Shown one piece after another: positions 52,410 through 61,100 of a stretch of 64,000 nucleotides of DNA (position 1 is its first letter; each line of letters opens with the position of its first letter). The translations under genes and the position numbers were made by a program. This stretch comes from Candidatus Omnitrophota bacterium (GTDB taxonomy: Bacteria; Omnitrophota; Omnitrophia; Omnitrophales; Aquincolibacteriaceae). The notes beneath the pieces are model-generated. The model saw only the letters and a list, made by a program, of their open reading frames with translations. It made no database searches and was not told the DNA's origin. The DNA lies in NCBI GenBank assembly GCA_016196565.1, contig JACPXK010000111.1, positions 1-64,000 on the forward strand, read 5' to 3'.

Positions 52410-53624
52410 ATGTATATCTATAAAGTCGGGGTTGTTGGCGCGGGCCAAATGGGATCCGAAATTGCCCAGGTGGTAACTTATGCCGGTTTGCCCGTGGTGC
52501 TAAAAGATGTGAAAGAGGAATTCGTGCAAAAAGGTCTTGAGAGAATACGTGGAATTTACAAACGCCGTGTGGACAAAGGCAAGATGACGGCGGCGGAAAT
52601 GGAACAAAAATTGGCGCTCGTGATTCCCACGACAAGTTATGACGATTTCAAGGACGTGGACATCGTCATCGAAGCTGTCCCGGAAAAAATGGAAATGAAA
52701 AAGCAGGTGTTTCAAGATCTTGAAAAAGTGGTGGGCCAGGGGACGATTTTTGCCACCAATACTTCAGCCTTGTCGATATCAGAAATGGGTGCGGCCACCA
52801 AACGGCCGGAAAAATTTGTCGGCATGCACTTTTTTTATCCCGCGTCGGTCATGAAGCTCATCGAAGTCATTCCCGGTCTTGCGACGGGACAGGAGACTGT
52901 GGAGGATGTGGCCAATTTTTCGGAATCGTTGCGCAAGATCCCGGTGCGCGTGAATGAATGCGCCGGTTTTTTAGTCAACCGGCTTTTGATGCCGTACCTG
53001 AATGAAGCGGCGTACTGCCTTCAGGAGGGTTCGGCGACGAGAGAGGATTTGGATAAGAGGGTGCGGGATTTTGGTCTTCCTATGGGGCCCATCACGCTTG
53101 TCGACAATCTGGGAATTGATATTTGTGTTGATACGACTAAAGTTTTGCTGGAGTCTTATGGCAATCGGATGAAACCGGCCGAAATCTGGTACAAACTTTA
53201 TGATGCTAAATATTTTGGAACAAAAACCGGCGCCGGATTTTATTCCTATTCACCGGACAAACCGGATGTTTTGTCCAAAATGATCGCTGAGGTTCAAAAA
53301 GAAACAAAAAAAACGAATACCCCTTGTTCCATCGAACGCCTCATTTTTCCCATGATTAATGAGGCCGCGCTTTGTGTGGAAGAAAATGTGGCCAAGCCGG
53401 CCGATATTGATTTGGCGATGGTCGCGGGAATCGGCTTTCCTCAAGACAAGGGAGGCATTCTAAAATATGCCGATGAAATCGGTTTGGATCATGTGCTTAC
53501 CGTGCTTGAAGATCTATACACCAAACATGGTGACCGCTTCTGGCCCGCGCCGAGGCTGCGGCGGATGGTTGGTGCAAAATTTTTCGGCAAAAAAAGCGGC
53601 AGAGGATTTTTCGAATACACATAA
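52410..53624 (+). CDS. 3-hydroxyacyl-CoA dehydrogenase, two C-terminal domains
   Basis: NAD-dependent oxidation of 3-hydroxyacyl-CoA. The 404-residue protein has a Rossmann start KVGVVGAGQMGSEIAQVVTYAGLPVVLKD and the active-site MHFFYPASVMKLIEVIPG. The first C-terminal domain is ECAGFLVNRLLMPYLNEAAYCLQEG ... DFGLPMGPITLVDNLG, and a second copy follows (ERLIFPMINEAALCVEENVAKPADIDLAMVAGIGFPQDKGGILKYADEIG). This equals the dehydrogenase half of the FadB/FadJ multifunctional enzyme without its hydratase half, which is encoded by the next gene. It is therefore longer than the ~280-residue HBD type. GGAAC precedes the ATG. Confidence 0.93.
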   Translation: MYIYKVGVVGAGQMGSEIAQVVTYAGLPVVLKDVKEEFVQKGLERIRGIYKRRVDKGKMTAAEMEQKLALVIPTTSYDDFKDVDIVIEAVPEKMEMKKQVFQDLEKVVGQGTIFATNTSALSISEMGAATKRPEKFVGMHFFYPASVMKLIEVIPGLATGQETVEDVANFSESLRKIPVRVNECAGFLVNRLLMPYLNEAAYCLQEGSATREDLDKRVRDFGLPMGPITLVDNLGIDICVDTTKVLLESYGNRMKPAEIWYKLYDAKYFGTKTGAGFYSYSPDKPDVLSKMIAEVQKETKKTNTPCSIERLIFPMINEAALCVEENVAKPADIDLAMVAGIGFPQDKGGILKYADEIGLDHVLTVLEDLYTKHGDRFWPAPRLRRMVGAKFFGKKSGRGFFEYT

Positions 53625-53636
53625 GGAGTGATTCTC

Positions 53637-54422
53637 ATGACGGATTATCAATTTATCAAAACCAAAATTGAAGACCGGATTGCCGTTGTCACGCTGGATA
53701 ATCCTCCGGTCAATATTCTGACTCCCAAGGTCATCGAAGAAATCGATAAAACCTTTTCCGAGCTGGAAACGAACGGCGACGTGAAGGTCGTGGTTTTTAC
53801 CACGGCAGGGACCAACGCCTTTATCGCCGGGGCAGATATCAAGGAAATTGCCCAAATTAATTCTCCGGACAAAGCCAAATTTCTTTCCCAACAAGGACAG
53901 GCAGTGTTCAATAAAATCGAGAATTCCCAAAAAACAAATATCGCGGCCATTCACGGCATTTGTGTGGGTGGGGGAAATGAGCTTGTGATGGCATTTCATA
54001 TGCGGGTGGCGGGTGAGCGCGCCCGATTCGGCCAGCCCGAGATTAGTCTGGGAATTATTCCGGGATTTGGCGGCACTCAGCGCCTTGTGCGTTTGGTAGG
54101 GCTTGCCAAAGCCAGAGAACTCAATTTGACAGGGGATGTGATTACCGCTCAGGAGGCATTGCGCGTGGGGCTTGTCAACCGCGTGGTGCCGGACGGCGAA
54201 CTCATGAAGCAAACCCTGGGCCTGGCCAAAAAAATCGCCTCAAAAAGCAGGGTGGCTTTAGAGCTTTGTGAAAAAGCCATGCATCAAGGAATGACCATGA
54301 CTTTGGCGGAAGGATTGGCGCTCGAAGCCGATCTGTTTGCCAAGATATCGACAAGCCAGGACATGAAGGAAGGAATTCAAGCTTTTCTGGAAAAAAGACA
54401 ACCAAAATTTCAAGATAAATAA
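53637..54422 (+). CDS. Enoyl-CoA hydratase
   Basis: Crotonase-fold hydratase that adds water to trans-2-enoyl-CoA. The 261-residue protein shows TLDNPPVNILTPKVIEEID, the oxyanion-hole AFIAGADIKEIAQ, HGICVGGGNELVMAFHMRVAGERARFGQPEISLGIIPGFGGTQRLVRLVG with the catalytic Glu, and the downstream AQEALRVGLVNRVVP. AAGGAG at 53623-53628 followed by ATG 53637 decides the start over GTG 53628. Together with the preceding dehydrogenase it forms a split counterpart of FadB. No acyl-CoA dehydrogenase gene is seen in the window. Confidence 0.94.
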   Translation: MTDYQFIKTKIEDRIAVVTLDNPPVNILTPKVIEEIDKTFSELETNGDVKVVVFTTAGTNAFIAGADIKEIAQINSPDKAKFLSQQGQAVFNKIENSQKTNIAAIHGICVGGGNELVMAFHMRVAGERARFGQPEISLGIIPGFGGTQRLVRLVGLAKARELNLTGDVITAQEALRVGLVNRVVPDGELMKQTLGLAKKIASKSRVALELCEKAMHQGMTMTLAEGLALEADLFAKISTSQDMKEGIQAFLEKRQPKFQDK

Positions 54423-54440
54423 TTATTCAGGAGTGATCCA

Positions 54441-55025
54441 ATGCACCATAAAAAAATCTTTTTCATTCTTCTTATGGCTCTGTTTAGTCTTGCCGCACTT
54501 TTTTCGAAAGATAGCGAGAAAGATAAAACCGTGAAGCAAGAAGGATCCCAAGCGTCAACGATCGAGCAGAACAAATGGGGGCGTCTTGAGGTTCCTAAAG
54601 TACCCAAAGTGGAACCGGTTCCCCAGGTGCCTAAGCCGATGATTCCTGTAAAAACCGCAAACACAAAAATCTTGCAATTGCCCGGGATCGATCCTAATGT
54701 CACAAAGCTTCAAAAAGAAATTCAAGATATTATTAAACTGAATGAGGAATTGAAAAATCGCTACAAATCTCAAGCCTTAGAAATTCAACGGATTAGTGAG
54801 CAAGCAAAGATCCATCAGAAAATTCTTGAAGAAATGAATGAAGCTTCACGCAAAACGCCTGTTCTTAAACCTCAGGATACCGAAGAGCTTTTGAAACAGG
54901 AAAAGTTGCGGATGATCCGGCAGGAGACAGAAGCCAATCAGAATTTTATTGAAGGACTGCAGGATAAAAATAGTATTCAGCCTGTAGATGCTGCAGGAAC
55001 CGAAAAGCCAGCTAAAACTTCCTGA
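54441..55025 (+). CDS. Uncharacterised exported coiled-coil protein
   Basis: A 194-residue protein with an N-terminal signal or anchor (HHKKIFFILLMALFSLAALF) followed by a short acidic stretch. A Pro/Val-rich linker comes next (EVPKVPKVEPVPQVPKPMIPVK), then a long charged helix likely to form a coiled coil (residues ~85-165: VTKLQKEIQDIIKLNEELKNRYKSQALEIQRISEQAKIHQKILEEMNEA). No known domain is recognised and no Cys lipobox is present. CAGGAG precedes the ATG. It overlaps the next gene's ATG at its stop (TGATG region). It lies between the hydratase and the acyl-CoA ligase, so it may be an envelope accessory of that operon, which is conjecture. Confidence 0.75.
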   Translation: MHHKKIFFILLMALFSLAALFSKDSEKDKTVKQEGSQASTIEQNKWGRLEVPKVPKVEPVPQVPKPMIPVKTANTKILQLPGIDPNVTKLQKEIQDIIKLNEELKNRYKSQALEIQRISEQAKIHQKILEEMNEASRKTPVLKPQDTEELLKQEKLRMIRQETEANQNFIEGLQDKNSIQPVDAAGTEKPAKTS

Positions 55026-56851
55026 TGGCAATACATTCTGAAGAATCTTGCAATCTCGTCCAGATTTTTCTCGACCGAGTCAAGTGTTACGGAACTCGTC
55101 CCGCCTTATATGACCGCCCTCGCGGGCGGCCTCAACCTTGGACATGGCAGGAATGGGCATTTTCGGTTAAGAAAACGGCCCTCGGTCTTCATAGTTTAGG
55201 CGTTAAAAAGGGAGACTGCGTCGGGATTCTTTCGGAAAACCGTCCGGAGTGGACTTTTGCGGATTTGGGAATTTTGAGTCTTGGGGCTGTAACCGTTCCA
55301 ATTTATCCTACGTCTTCCTCCCGGGAAATTGTTTATATCCTCGAACATGCCGAGATTAAAATTTTATTTCTTTCCACGCGTATTCAATTTGAAAAAATCC
55401 GTTCTTTTTTGGATGCCAACGCCTTAATTCAAAAAGTAATTATTTTTGATGAGGAAAACATTCGGCATCCAAAACTCATGGGGCTTAATCCATTAATGGG
55501 AATGGGGTATCGCGAAGCCCTTAACAATGGCAATCTGTACCAGAGTCAAGTGCGGGAAGTCCGGCCGGACGATGTCGCGACGGTTATTTATACTTCCGGG
55601 ACCACAGGCCCGCCGAAAGGCGTGATGTTGACCCATCACAACTTTATTGCAAATTATTTGGGGTCTCGGGAAAAAATAAAAATTTCGGAGAAAGATATCG
55701 CCCTTTCTTTTCTTCCTCTTAGTCATGTCTTTGAACGATTGGCCGGCTATTATTTTATGATTTTTCACGGGGCAGTGATTCATTATGCGGAAAGCATGCA
55801 AACCGTTCCTGATGACCTGGTAAGGGTGCGTCCAACGGTTGCGGCGAGTGTGCCGCGTCTTTATGAAAAGATGTATGCGAAAATCCTGGAAACAGTTGAA
55901 ACGTCACCGGCTTTAAGGCGTAATCTTTTCGCTTGGGCGGTACGGGTCGGACGGGAACGCGCACGAACGAAACTGGCCCGTAAAGCGGTAGGATTTATCC
56001 TTGAGCTCAAATTTTTTATTGCAAAAAAAATGGTGTTTCAAAAACTAAAAAGCAAACTGGGAGGAAGAATACGATTTTTCATTTCAGGTGGCGCTCCTCT
56101 GGCCAAAGAACTGGCGGAATTTTTTTATGCGGCGGATGTTCTCATTCTGGAAGGCTACGGACTTACAGAAACATCTCCGGTCATGACCGTGAATGCGGCT
56201 GATCAATTCCGGTTTGGAACGGTCGGCCAAGTACTTTCCAATATCAAAGTTAAAATCGCCGAGGATGGAGAAATTTTGACGCAAGGCCCCTGTGTGATGA
56301 AGGGGTATTACCGGAATGAAACCGCAACTGGGGAAGCTATGGCGGGGGGGTGGTTTCATACGGGGGATATCGGGGTCTTTGATCCGGATGGTTTTCTTAA
56401 AATTACCGACCGCAAAAAGGACATCATCGTCACCTCGGGGGGTAAAAATATTTCTCCGCAGAATATTGAAAATTTGGTTCTCTCCGACAAATTATTCTCG
56501 CAGATGGTGGTGGTGGGGGATAAAAGGAATTATTTAGTCGCTTTGGTCGTTCCAAACCGCAATGAAGTAGAAAACTATGCTCGGTCCAGGAATCTTGATG
56601 GAATATCGTGGTGGGATCTTTTACAGCGTTCCGAAATTTATGATTGGATCAAATCCCGGCTCGACGAAAAACTTAAAGATTTAGCCTCCTACGAACAAAT
56701 CAAATCCATGGCGCTTCTTCCGGAAGAATTGTCTTTGGCGGCCGGAGAGCTTACTCCCACCCTGAAAATCAAACGCAAAATCGTGATGGAAAAATATCAG
56801 ACTCTAATAGAAGGATTGTATCGGCGTGGAGAAATCCGAACCCGCAAATAA
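55025..56851 (+). CDS. Long-chain acyl-CoA synthetase (AMP-forming)
   Basis: Activates free fatty acids to acyl-CoA. The 608-residue ANL-superfamily protein contains PWTWQEWAFSVKKTALGLHSLGVKKGD, the P-loop-like TVIYTSGTTGPPKGVMLTHHN, SFLPLSHVFER, FISGGAPLAKELAEFFYAADVLILEGYGLTETSPV, GWFHTGDIGVFDPDGFLKITDRKKDIIVTSGGKNISPQNIE and a C-terminal domain with the catalytic Lys region TPTLKIKRKIV. The architecture fits FadD15/FAA-type ligases (SLPLSHVFER signature). It follows the beta-oxidation genes and supplies their substrate. The ATG overlaps the stop of the coiled-coil protein. Confidence 0.94.
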   Translation: MAIHSEESCNLVQIFLDRVKCYGTRPALYDRPRGRPQPWTWQEWAFSVKKTALGLHSLGVKKGDCVGILSENRPEWTFADLGILSLGAVTVPIYPTSSSREIVYILEHAEIKILFLSTRIQFEKIRSFLDANALIQKVIIFDEENIRHPKLMGLNPLMGMGYREALNNGNLYQSQVREVRPDDVATVIYTSGTTGPPKGVMLTHHNFIANYLGSREKIKISEKDIALSFLPLSHVFERLAGYYFMIFHGAVIHYAESMQTVPDDLVRVRPTVAASVPRLYEKMYAKILETVETSPALRRNLFAWAVRVGRERARTKLARKAVGFILELKFFIAKKMVFQKLKSKLGGRIRFFISGGAPLAKELAEFFYAADVLILEGYGLTETSPVMTVNAADQFRFGTVGQVLSNIKVKIAEDGEILTQGPCVMKGYYRNETATGEAMAGGWFHTGDIGVFDPDGFLKITDRKKDIIVTSGGKNISPQNIENLVLSDKLFSQMVVVGDKRNYLVALVVPNRNEVENYARSRNLDGISWWDLLQRSEIYDWIKSRLDEKLKDLASYEQIKSMALLPEELSLAAGELTPTLKIKRKIVMEKYQTLIEGLYRRGEIRTRK

Positions 56852-57731
56852 ACTCGCCTCAGCTTCCCCATGGGAAGAAGGTGCTTTTTATGGTCCCGAC
56901 CATCTCCGGCTTTTTTACAAATTTTATCCGGGGCAAGAAGCCACCGATTGTTTGGTGATTCTCCATGGACACGGAGAACATTCCGGCCGTTATGAAAAAT
57001 TCGCCGCGATTTTAAAACATGAAAAAGTATCCATCGCCAGCATGGATTTGCGCGGCAGCGGCCGTTCGGAGGGAAGGGAAGTTTATGTGGAATCGCTCCG
57101 TGATTATATCGATGATTTTTCCGCGTTTATTCAATTTTTAAAACTCCGCTATGGAATTCAAAATAAGATCATTCTTCTCGGCCATAGTCTGGGAGGACTT
57201 ATTGCGGTTCATTGGGCCATCGAACATAGTCAGGAGATCAAGGGAATGATCCTTTCATCGCCGTGTTTGGGGCTTCGCTTGCCGGGTTTTCTGACCCATT
57301 TTAACGGTTTTCTCAATCATTGGTTTCCCAAACTTCTCTATCAGAATCCCGTTTATCCCCCCCATCTTACGCATAATCCGGAAGAGGTTATTCTGTATCG
57401 CAACGATCCCTTCATCAAAAGAAAAATCACTGTCCGTCTTATTCATGAAATGCTAAAATCCATGAGTCTTTTGGAGCGAAAGGAAAATATACGCTTTCCC
57501 TTTCCGGTTTATATTTTGACGGCCGGAATAGAAAAAGTCGTTGATTCAACACGGACCCGGACATTTTTCCAAAGACTCGAAGCCCCCGAAAAAGATCTCA
57601 TCGTCTTTGACGGTTATTATCATGAAATTTTTAACGAGCTTGGCCAGGATAAGGTCTTTGATGCACTGAAAGTTTATTTGAATAAAGTACGCCATTTCAC
57701 GGGTTCGTCCTCTTCGGGGACGGCTCGATAA
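56826..57731 (+). CDS. Monoglyceride-lipase-like alpha/beta hydrolase
   Basis: Serine hydrolase of the 'serine aminopeptidase S33 / monoacylglycerol lipase' group. The 301-residue protein has ILHGHGEHSGRYEKFAAIL with the HG oxyanion motif, MDLRGSGRSEGREVYVESLRDYIDDFSAFI, the nucleophile S121 in LLGHSLGGLIA, the acidic residue region near YILTAGIEKVVD and the His in GYYHEIFNE. The pattern fits release of fatty acid and glycerol from monoacylglycerol, consistent with neighbouring acyl-CoA ligase and glycerol kinase genes. The GTG start overlaps the ligase by 26 bases. The last residues (TGSSSSGTAR) are unconserved. No signal peptide is present. Confidence 0.9.
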   Translation: MEKSEPANKLASASPWEEGAFYGPDHLRLFYKFYPGQEATDCLVILHGHGEHSGRYEKFAAILKHEKVSIASMDLRGSGRSEGREVYVESLRDYIDDFSAFIQFLKLRYGIQNKIILLGHSLGGLIAVHWAIEHSQEIKGMILSSPCLGLRLPGFLTHFNGFLNHWFPKLLYQNPVYPPHLTHNPEEVILYRNDPFIKRKITVRLIHEMLKSMSLLERKENIRFPFPVYILTAGIEKVVDSTRTRTFFQRLEAPEKDLIVFDGYYHEIFNELGQDKVFDALKVYLNKVRHFTGSSSSGTAR

Positions 57732-57775
57732 TCGCCGGCCTACTAGTAGAAGCCCTCTTAATTTAAGCATTCCAT

Positions 57776-57848
57776 GGGCCCGTAGCTCAGCTGGGAGAGC
57801 GCCACATTCGCATTGTGGAGGCCAGGAGTTCGATCCTCCTCGGGTCCA
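57776..57848 (+). tRNA. tRNA-Ala (anticodon CGC)
   Basis: A 73-base cloverleaf: acceptor GGGCCCG paired with CGGGTCC plus discriminator A, D arm GCTC-AGCTGGGA-GAGC, anticodon stem CCACA/TGTGG with loop TTCGCAT (anticodon CGC), and T arm AGGAG-TTCGATC-CTCCT. The G3:U70 pair, the alanine identity element, is present. The 3' CCA is not encoded, as the next bases are GTC. It reads GCG codons. It lies between the lipid operon and the A+T-rich leader of giant gene 2. Confidence 0.95.
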
Positions 57849-57956
57849 GTCGATCATAGCGTTTTATAGCTTTTTAAATAAATAAGTAATTTTATATAGC
57901 TTCCTCACCTAATATATTACATATCAACTAGTTACATAGTTTTTCCCCTACCTTTC

Positions 57957-57985
57957 TTGACTTCTCTATTCTTGCCATATATACT
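57957..57985 (+). promoter_or_regulatory. Strong sigma-70-type promoter of giant gene 2
   Basis: TTGACT (57957-57962), exactly 17 bases, then TATACT (57980-57985); each box matches consensus at 5 of 6. It lies in the 274-base, strongly A+T-rich gap between tRNA-Ala and the giant ORF and predicts a leader of about 130 bases. The rest of this gap shows no gene or recognised riboswitch. Confidence 0.68.
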
Positions 57986-58122
57986 TCATCAGTACTTTTA
58001 ATATAGCTTAAATAACCAATCTTTTTAAGAATACCGGCTATACTTATTCCGTTAGTCTTTCTCGGCAATGTTGTATAGGAAAAATTCTGTGGTTTAAAGG
58101 ACCATTAGGGACGGCAATCCTA

Positions 58123-61100
58123 TGATGGAATGGCAAAAACCCAAGGCGAAGCTTTCTCTTCGCATCACCGCGTTTTTGACCGCCATGATTTTCACGTATA
58201 ACAATTGCGTGTGGGCGGATGGCGCCAACCTGATTGATTCCTTTTCCCAGAAAAATAACTCCCAGCCGGCTGCATCTCTTCAAACCGATAACCCAGTCCA
58301 AAAGTCATTCTTCGATGCCGTCCAGCTTTCGGATTCCATCGGCCAAATCAAAAAATCCTTCCAAGGATCCCATAACCGGATCGTCATTCATATTCAAGAC
58401 GCCCATGTCAACGAAGAAGCACAGCGCAATATCGCGAATATTCTCGATTATTTTGCCGCCCAGCATCGCCTTAGCTTAGTCAATCTGGAAGGTGCCGAGG
58501 GAAAACTGGCCACCGAGTTATTTTCCGTTTTTCCTGATCAGAAAGCCCGGCAGGACGTGGCCGACTATTTTTTAAAACAAGGGCGCCTCACCGGGCCGGA
58601 ATATTTGTCGATTGTTCACCGGCCGGATCTCAAACTTTATGGAATCGAAGACAGGGTGATTTATGAAGACAATCGCCGGGCTTATTTGGACGCCCTCGAT
58701 TTTAAAGACCGTGATGAGACTCTGCTTACCGCTTTGGATAAAGTCCTGGCGGACGTTTCCCGTTTTGTTTTTTCGCCGGAGCTGCGCGAATTAAACCGCC
58801 GGCATTCGGCATTTCATGAAGGCGGAAAAGAGTTGGTGGCTTATGTCCGGTATTTGGTGGAAATGGCGGAAAAACACCATATGGCTGTCCATGATTATCC
58901 GGGCCTTCATTCTTTGCTTTCCCTCATCGATCTCGAAAAACAAATCGATTTTGAAAAAGCCGAAAAAGAAATTGAGACCCTCACGGGAGATCTGAAAAAA
59001 GTCCTTACGCGGGAAAAGTTGTCCCAGTTTTTGACCAATACCGTCCAGTTCCGCATGAAGAAAATGAAGCGTGCGGATTATTACGGCTATTTGGAGGATG
59101 AGATCCAGGGATTGCCCGTTGGAGGAACGCTGGCCGGGGATATGGGGGCTCCCGTATCGATGAAAGAAAAGTATCAAAATGTGCTTCTCTACCTGCAATA
59201 CATGCGGCTTTATGATTCCATTCAACTCGAAATTTTCGATGAGATCGAAACGCTGGAAAAAGGCATCAAAAATAAACTGTTCCGCAATGAGGACGAAGTC
59301 AGACTCGATCATTTGTTCCGCATGTTTGAAATCTTGCGTAAAATTTTTGATTTTTCGCTCACGAAGCAGGACGCGGACTTCTTTTATAGCTTCCGGGATG
59401 AATTTAATGCCGCCACTTTTCAAAATTTTCTCACACCGCTTTTAAAACAGCATCACTTCTCCTACGGATTGCCGTCCCAAATGGAGATGCTCGATCAAGA
59501 CCTTGGCCGCGTTGAGAAATTTTACGCCGCAGCTCTCAAACGCGACCATATCTTGATCGAGAAAGCGGTGGAGAAAATGGAATCCGAGAATCAGAATATT
59601 GCGGCCATTGTGACGGGGGGGTTCCATACGCCGGGCATTGAAAAATACCTGAAGGAACATGATTACTCCTACCTGATCATACAACCCAAAATCGCCAGTG
59701 CGGTCGACGCCAAGAAAGAAGCTGAACTTTATCAAAAAGCCCTCCGCCAAAGCCCCATGCAAATGGAAAAACTTTTGGTGGAAGCCTATTTCCCGCCTAA
59801 ATCCCCGGTATTAAACGACCCGCGTTTTCAATTGGGGGCGGGCGGAATGCTCCTTCCGAGTGACGAAGTTCCCGGTGCTCTCGAGATGATCAACCCGAAA
59901 AGCGAAACTCGCATGACGGCCGAACAAATGATGAAGAAAAATTCACGATATGCCCACATGATTTATCTTTGGGCGTTTATGGCGGTCGCCTCGATTTTCG
60001 CCGCCGACAATTCTTCCCAGATGATCGAGCAAATCGGGAGTTTGATTCAGTCTAAAATTCCGGCCCAACATCAAAAACCGGTGAGAGAGTCTTTATTTGC
60101 TCCCTTCGCCAACAGTGTCCGCCGGCAGGATACAAAAAAGGGGATCGATATTGTTTATTCAAGCGGTCTTGGCTCTGGTTACCGGATTTTTGGAAAAGCC
60201 CGCAGCAACAAACGCTCTGAAATCCGCGCCGCGATCGGCAGCCGCCGCAGTCTGACAGCGGTTGAATTGCCGAATGGCTTTGAAATTTCGACTTCGCCCG
60301 TTGATGAGGCATTTATTCCCCCTGGTGTGCTTAAGGAACTAAAAACGGCGGCTCGTCTTGAGGCGTCGCCGCGATCAGAATTACGAAGCCCATTGGAATC
60401 GGAAGTTACGAGTCATGACGGAGATGCAGGTGCCGCCAATTTTGAAAATATTTTTTCTGTAATATCTCCAGGCAGGCCGATCACAATTCAACAAATCTAC
60501 AATAAGTATCGAGAAGATAACTTCGGAGTTTGGGACGCCAGCGATAATGCGGCATGGCTCATCTTGCTGGCGGCAAGTTTTAGAGATGATGAGATGATGG
60601 ACCAAGAAATAACTTGGGCTATCCATCAAACTGCTGCTGTGATGAATGATTACAAGACTTTTCTTGAGAAAGTAAGGGACTTGCGTTTTCCCTTGGGAGA
60701 TCTTGAGGGTATTGAAACGCAAGCTAATGGGCTTGTGGACAAAGCCATTGAATTGGCAGAACACTACGATGTAAAGAATCAAAAAACAAATCGTGGGAAA
60801 ATTCATGCAGCCCTTTTTAAAGATACGTACGGCTTCGTTTTTCGTGTCCTGAAGGTGGGTGATTTTTCGAATACTCCGGTGGCCTTGTTAGAGGCGGCTG
60901 CAGGTCAACCCGGCATCATGACTCAAGTAGACCAGATTCTTAAGGCTGTGCCTGAAAAAATAAAAGGCGCGGGATCAGATACTGAACCTATGAGGGACTA
61001 TGTGCCGAGTGCTGGAACTCATGTCGGTGCGGATGATGCGCAACCAGTTCAGGTTGATGATTCTTCAGCGGAAATTCCGATTTATACTGCTCCGCCGGCA

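Noticed and set aside
57690..57735. Hairpin around TCGTCCTCTTCGGGGACGGC at the end of the alpha/beta hydrolase gene as a terminator
   Set aside because: The stem is short, lies inside the coding region and has no T run after it.
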